Part shown: piece by piece, positions 62,448-64,000 of the stretch
Position numbering within the stretch: the stretch's first letter is position 1
Layout: the number at the start of each line of letters is the position of its first letter
Assembly (NCBI RefSeq): GCF_002105155.1
Contig: NW_019029000.1
Coordinates: 248,001-312,000 of the forward strand
DNA: 64,000 nucleotides
Origin: Lobosporangium transversale
Lineage: Eukaryota; Mortierellomycota; Mortierellomycetes; Mortierellales; Mortierellaceae
Direction of reading: 5' to 3'
The notes under the pieces: generated by a model
Seen by the model: the letters and a program-made list of their open reading frames with translations, nothing else
Database searches by the model: none
What the model was told of the DNA's origin: nothing
Position numbers and translations under genes: made by a program

Positions 62448-63649
62448 ATCATCGTCTCTTGATATATAAACTCCTTTCTCTCATCTCTTAAGCTTAAAAA
62501 CATATACTCCTCTCCACTTTTTTTTTTGCCATGTTCGACACGATTCTACCCTACTCTTTTTTTTTTGTTCAAACAATGATTTTGTTTGCCATACAATCTA
62601 TACAGGCTTACGGAAATAACATACACTTTTTAAACATTTACGCAGAACCTGTTAATATTAATGTTAAATGGATGATGTGTATGATGCCGGTGTGATGGAT
62701 GGTTTTATTTGAGATCTGAAATCGGGACATGTGGTACGGATTAGCTTGTTTGGGTATGACTCGATTGTTTACGCGTTTTTTTTTTTTTTTTTTTTTTGCA
62801 CGTTTTCATAAAGACGCTTTGACTGAACAAAATTTGTTCAGAGGCAATAAAAGAAAAAGAATCAAGCGGAGGTAGATAATGGGCTCCTTTCCTTAACCCA
62901 CATGTGGAGAAAAAGCCTTTCGGTAGGAATGAGGGGAAGCTGTCGCCTTTTTTGAAGCAAAGCTTTTTTATGGTCAAGGAAGTTTTGACATGTGAGACAA
63001 GGTTTTATTTTAAGGGTCTTAACAATTGAAGACTGGTCTACCTCAGATTGTAGGAAAGTGACAATGTTTTTTTTTTTTTTTTTTTTTTTGGTTTTTTGTG
63101 CCGAAAGTTCGTGTCTTTGAACTGTTCCACACACCATGTCAAGAAATCATACCCGGTGTATGTTCATATGCTATGAAGCAGTAAAGAGCTTTCATGGGCC
63201 CGCCCCTCCATCTAGGTATTTTCTTTGGTCTAAAAGATTTGAAAGATTGTGGTTCCCCCGCTTTTACTTTATTCTTGTTATTCTCGCTTCAGTGGGCGCC
63301 CAAAGTGACACTTCTCGGAAGGCGAGTGACAGACAAACAGGATGGATGGGGTTCTGTATTCCATATTTATGCTATTCCCTCCTGTCTTTCATGCTATGGG
63401 GCAATAAGGCAGATCTGAAAAGTAACAGTTATAAAAGCGCTCTCCAAATGATCCCTTTTCTTTTTCTTACCTTATCCTTCTTACTTTTTTATTTTATTTT
63501 TATATTTTATTTTATTTTTTTTGCAAACTAATCGGTTCACGCATTCTCCGCTCCATTCGTTCAATCGTTTCATCAGCTCTCCTGATCATTTGACTCCATT
63601 GCTCTGTTACACTTTGACTTTATTTCGTTGACATTAAAAAAAAAAGAAA
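62448..63649. other. Intergenic, 3' flank and next promoter
   Basis: Contains the ATP2 3' end, T-runs at about 62776-62797 and 63067-63089, and a T/A-rich leader before the ATG at 63650. A 131-codon frame at 63136-63531 is low-complexity at its end and has no family resemblance. No gene is supported. Confidence 0.5.
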
Positions 63650-64000
63650 ATGGAGCAAAATTCTTCATCCTCGGCTGTAGCCCGTCTTGCCGCTGTCCAA
63701 AATCATCTCGCTATCCAGCCTTGCTTCCAGCGCTATGCTATCCATAATGACAAGCCAACTGGTCCTGCTGATCTGGCCCGCGAGCGTGCTAATGCTTCAT
63801 TCAAGGTTGAGGATATGACCGAGGTCCTTCTTCGTGGCAAGGAGAACGCTGAAGCTGTTGTATGTATCGTTGATTTTACATTGAGATAGCAGCAGTGCAT
63901 CCAAATTCAAAAGTACATATTGTAATTCTTTTATTCACACTCATGCTTCCCCTTCCCCTATCTATGCTTATATTCGTAACAGGCCGTTGCTTTCCAAATG
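63650..64000 (+). CDS. Probable acyl-CoA oxidase, 5' end only
   Basis: Exon 63650-63859 (70 residues) ends at GTT|GTATGT, and the next exon begins after the AG at 63981-63982 and runs off the window. The N-terminus (VARLAAVQNHLAIQP, then PADLARERANASFKVEDMTE and VLLRGKENAEA) resembles the opening of peroxisomal acyl-CoA oxidases, where an xDLxxERxxAxF...MTxxL pattern precedes the flavin domain. These enzymes carry out the first, H2O2-forming step of beta-oxidation. The FAD-binding parts are outside the window, so this is a tentative call. Confidence 0.5.

Noticed and set aside
63136-63531. 131-codon plus-strand ORF
   Set aside because: Ends in Phe/Tyr/Ile low complexity from a T/A tract, shows no family pattern, and lies in the leader region of the acyl-CoA oxidase-like gene.

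Overview
The window is nuclear DNA of a filamentous fungus, most probably an early-diverging lineage such as Mortierellomycota (Mortierella and relatives). What I see: genes on both strands split by short introns with GTAAGT-like donors, some micro-exons, Gln/Ser/His-rich low-complexity protein segments, and many long A or T homopolymers lying in introns and intergenic DNA. The lineage is inferred from that style and from family resemblance; no search was run. All splice joints were traced by hand from reading-frame continuity and GT/AG signals.

Layout: 0-1.4 kb, a decayed gene (-). 1.4-3.2 kb, a 1-acylglycerol-3-phosphate acyltransferase (-), divergent from 4.1-10.4 kb, a very large PX-PH phospholipase D1 (+). 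11.9-13.3 kb, the CCAAT-binding subunit NF-YC/HAP5 (-). 14.7-16.2 kb, a CsbD-like small protein (+) tail-to-tail with a small CBM48/AMPK-beta-like protein (-). 16.7-18.9 kb, an unrecognised multi-exon gene (-). 19.7-22.7 kb, a heavily frameshifted SNG1/DUF3533 membrane-protein pseudogene (+). 23.9-27.5 kb, an intact Ser-rich orphan protein of 1180 residues (+). 27.9-30.3 kb, a His-rich cation diffusion facilitator (-).

30.8-36.2 kb is an accessory stretch: two small orphan ORFs, a head-to-tail cluster of 5'-truncated poly(A)-tailed retroelement ends, a fold-back element and tRNA-Asn. Next to it (36.2-40.0 kb, -) is the most interesting feature, four tandem small genes with the same exon pattern, each encoding little more than one OB-fold that resembles the first OB domain of the telomere protein POT1.

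40.4-43.8 kb, mitochondrial ClpX (-). 44.3-47.0 kb, the DEAH helicase PRP43/DHX15 (-), divergent from a small membrane protein (+). 47.7-53.2 kb is a gene desert. Then come a 2-oxoglutarate/Fe(II) oxygenase (+), ribosomal protein L18 (-), a CCDC124-like ribosome-associated protein (+), a SWIM-finger relic, the mitochondrial ATP synthase beta subunit (+), and the 5' end of a probable acyl-CoA oxidase (+) that runs off the right edge.

Apart from housekeeping functions (lipid metabolism, translation, splicing, mitochondria, zinc) there is no operon-like logic. The adjacent genes that seem related in function or origin are the OB-fold array and, loosely, the CsbD/CBM48 pair.
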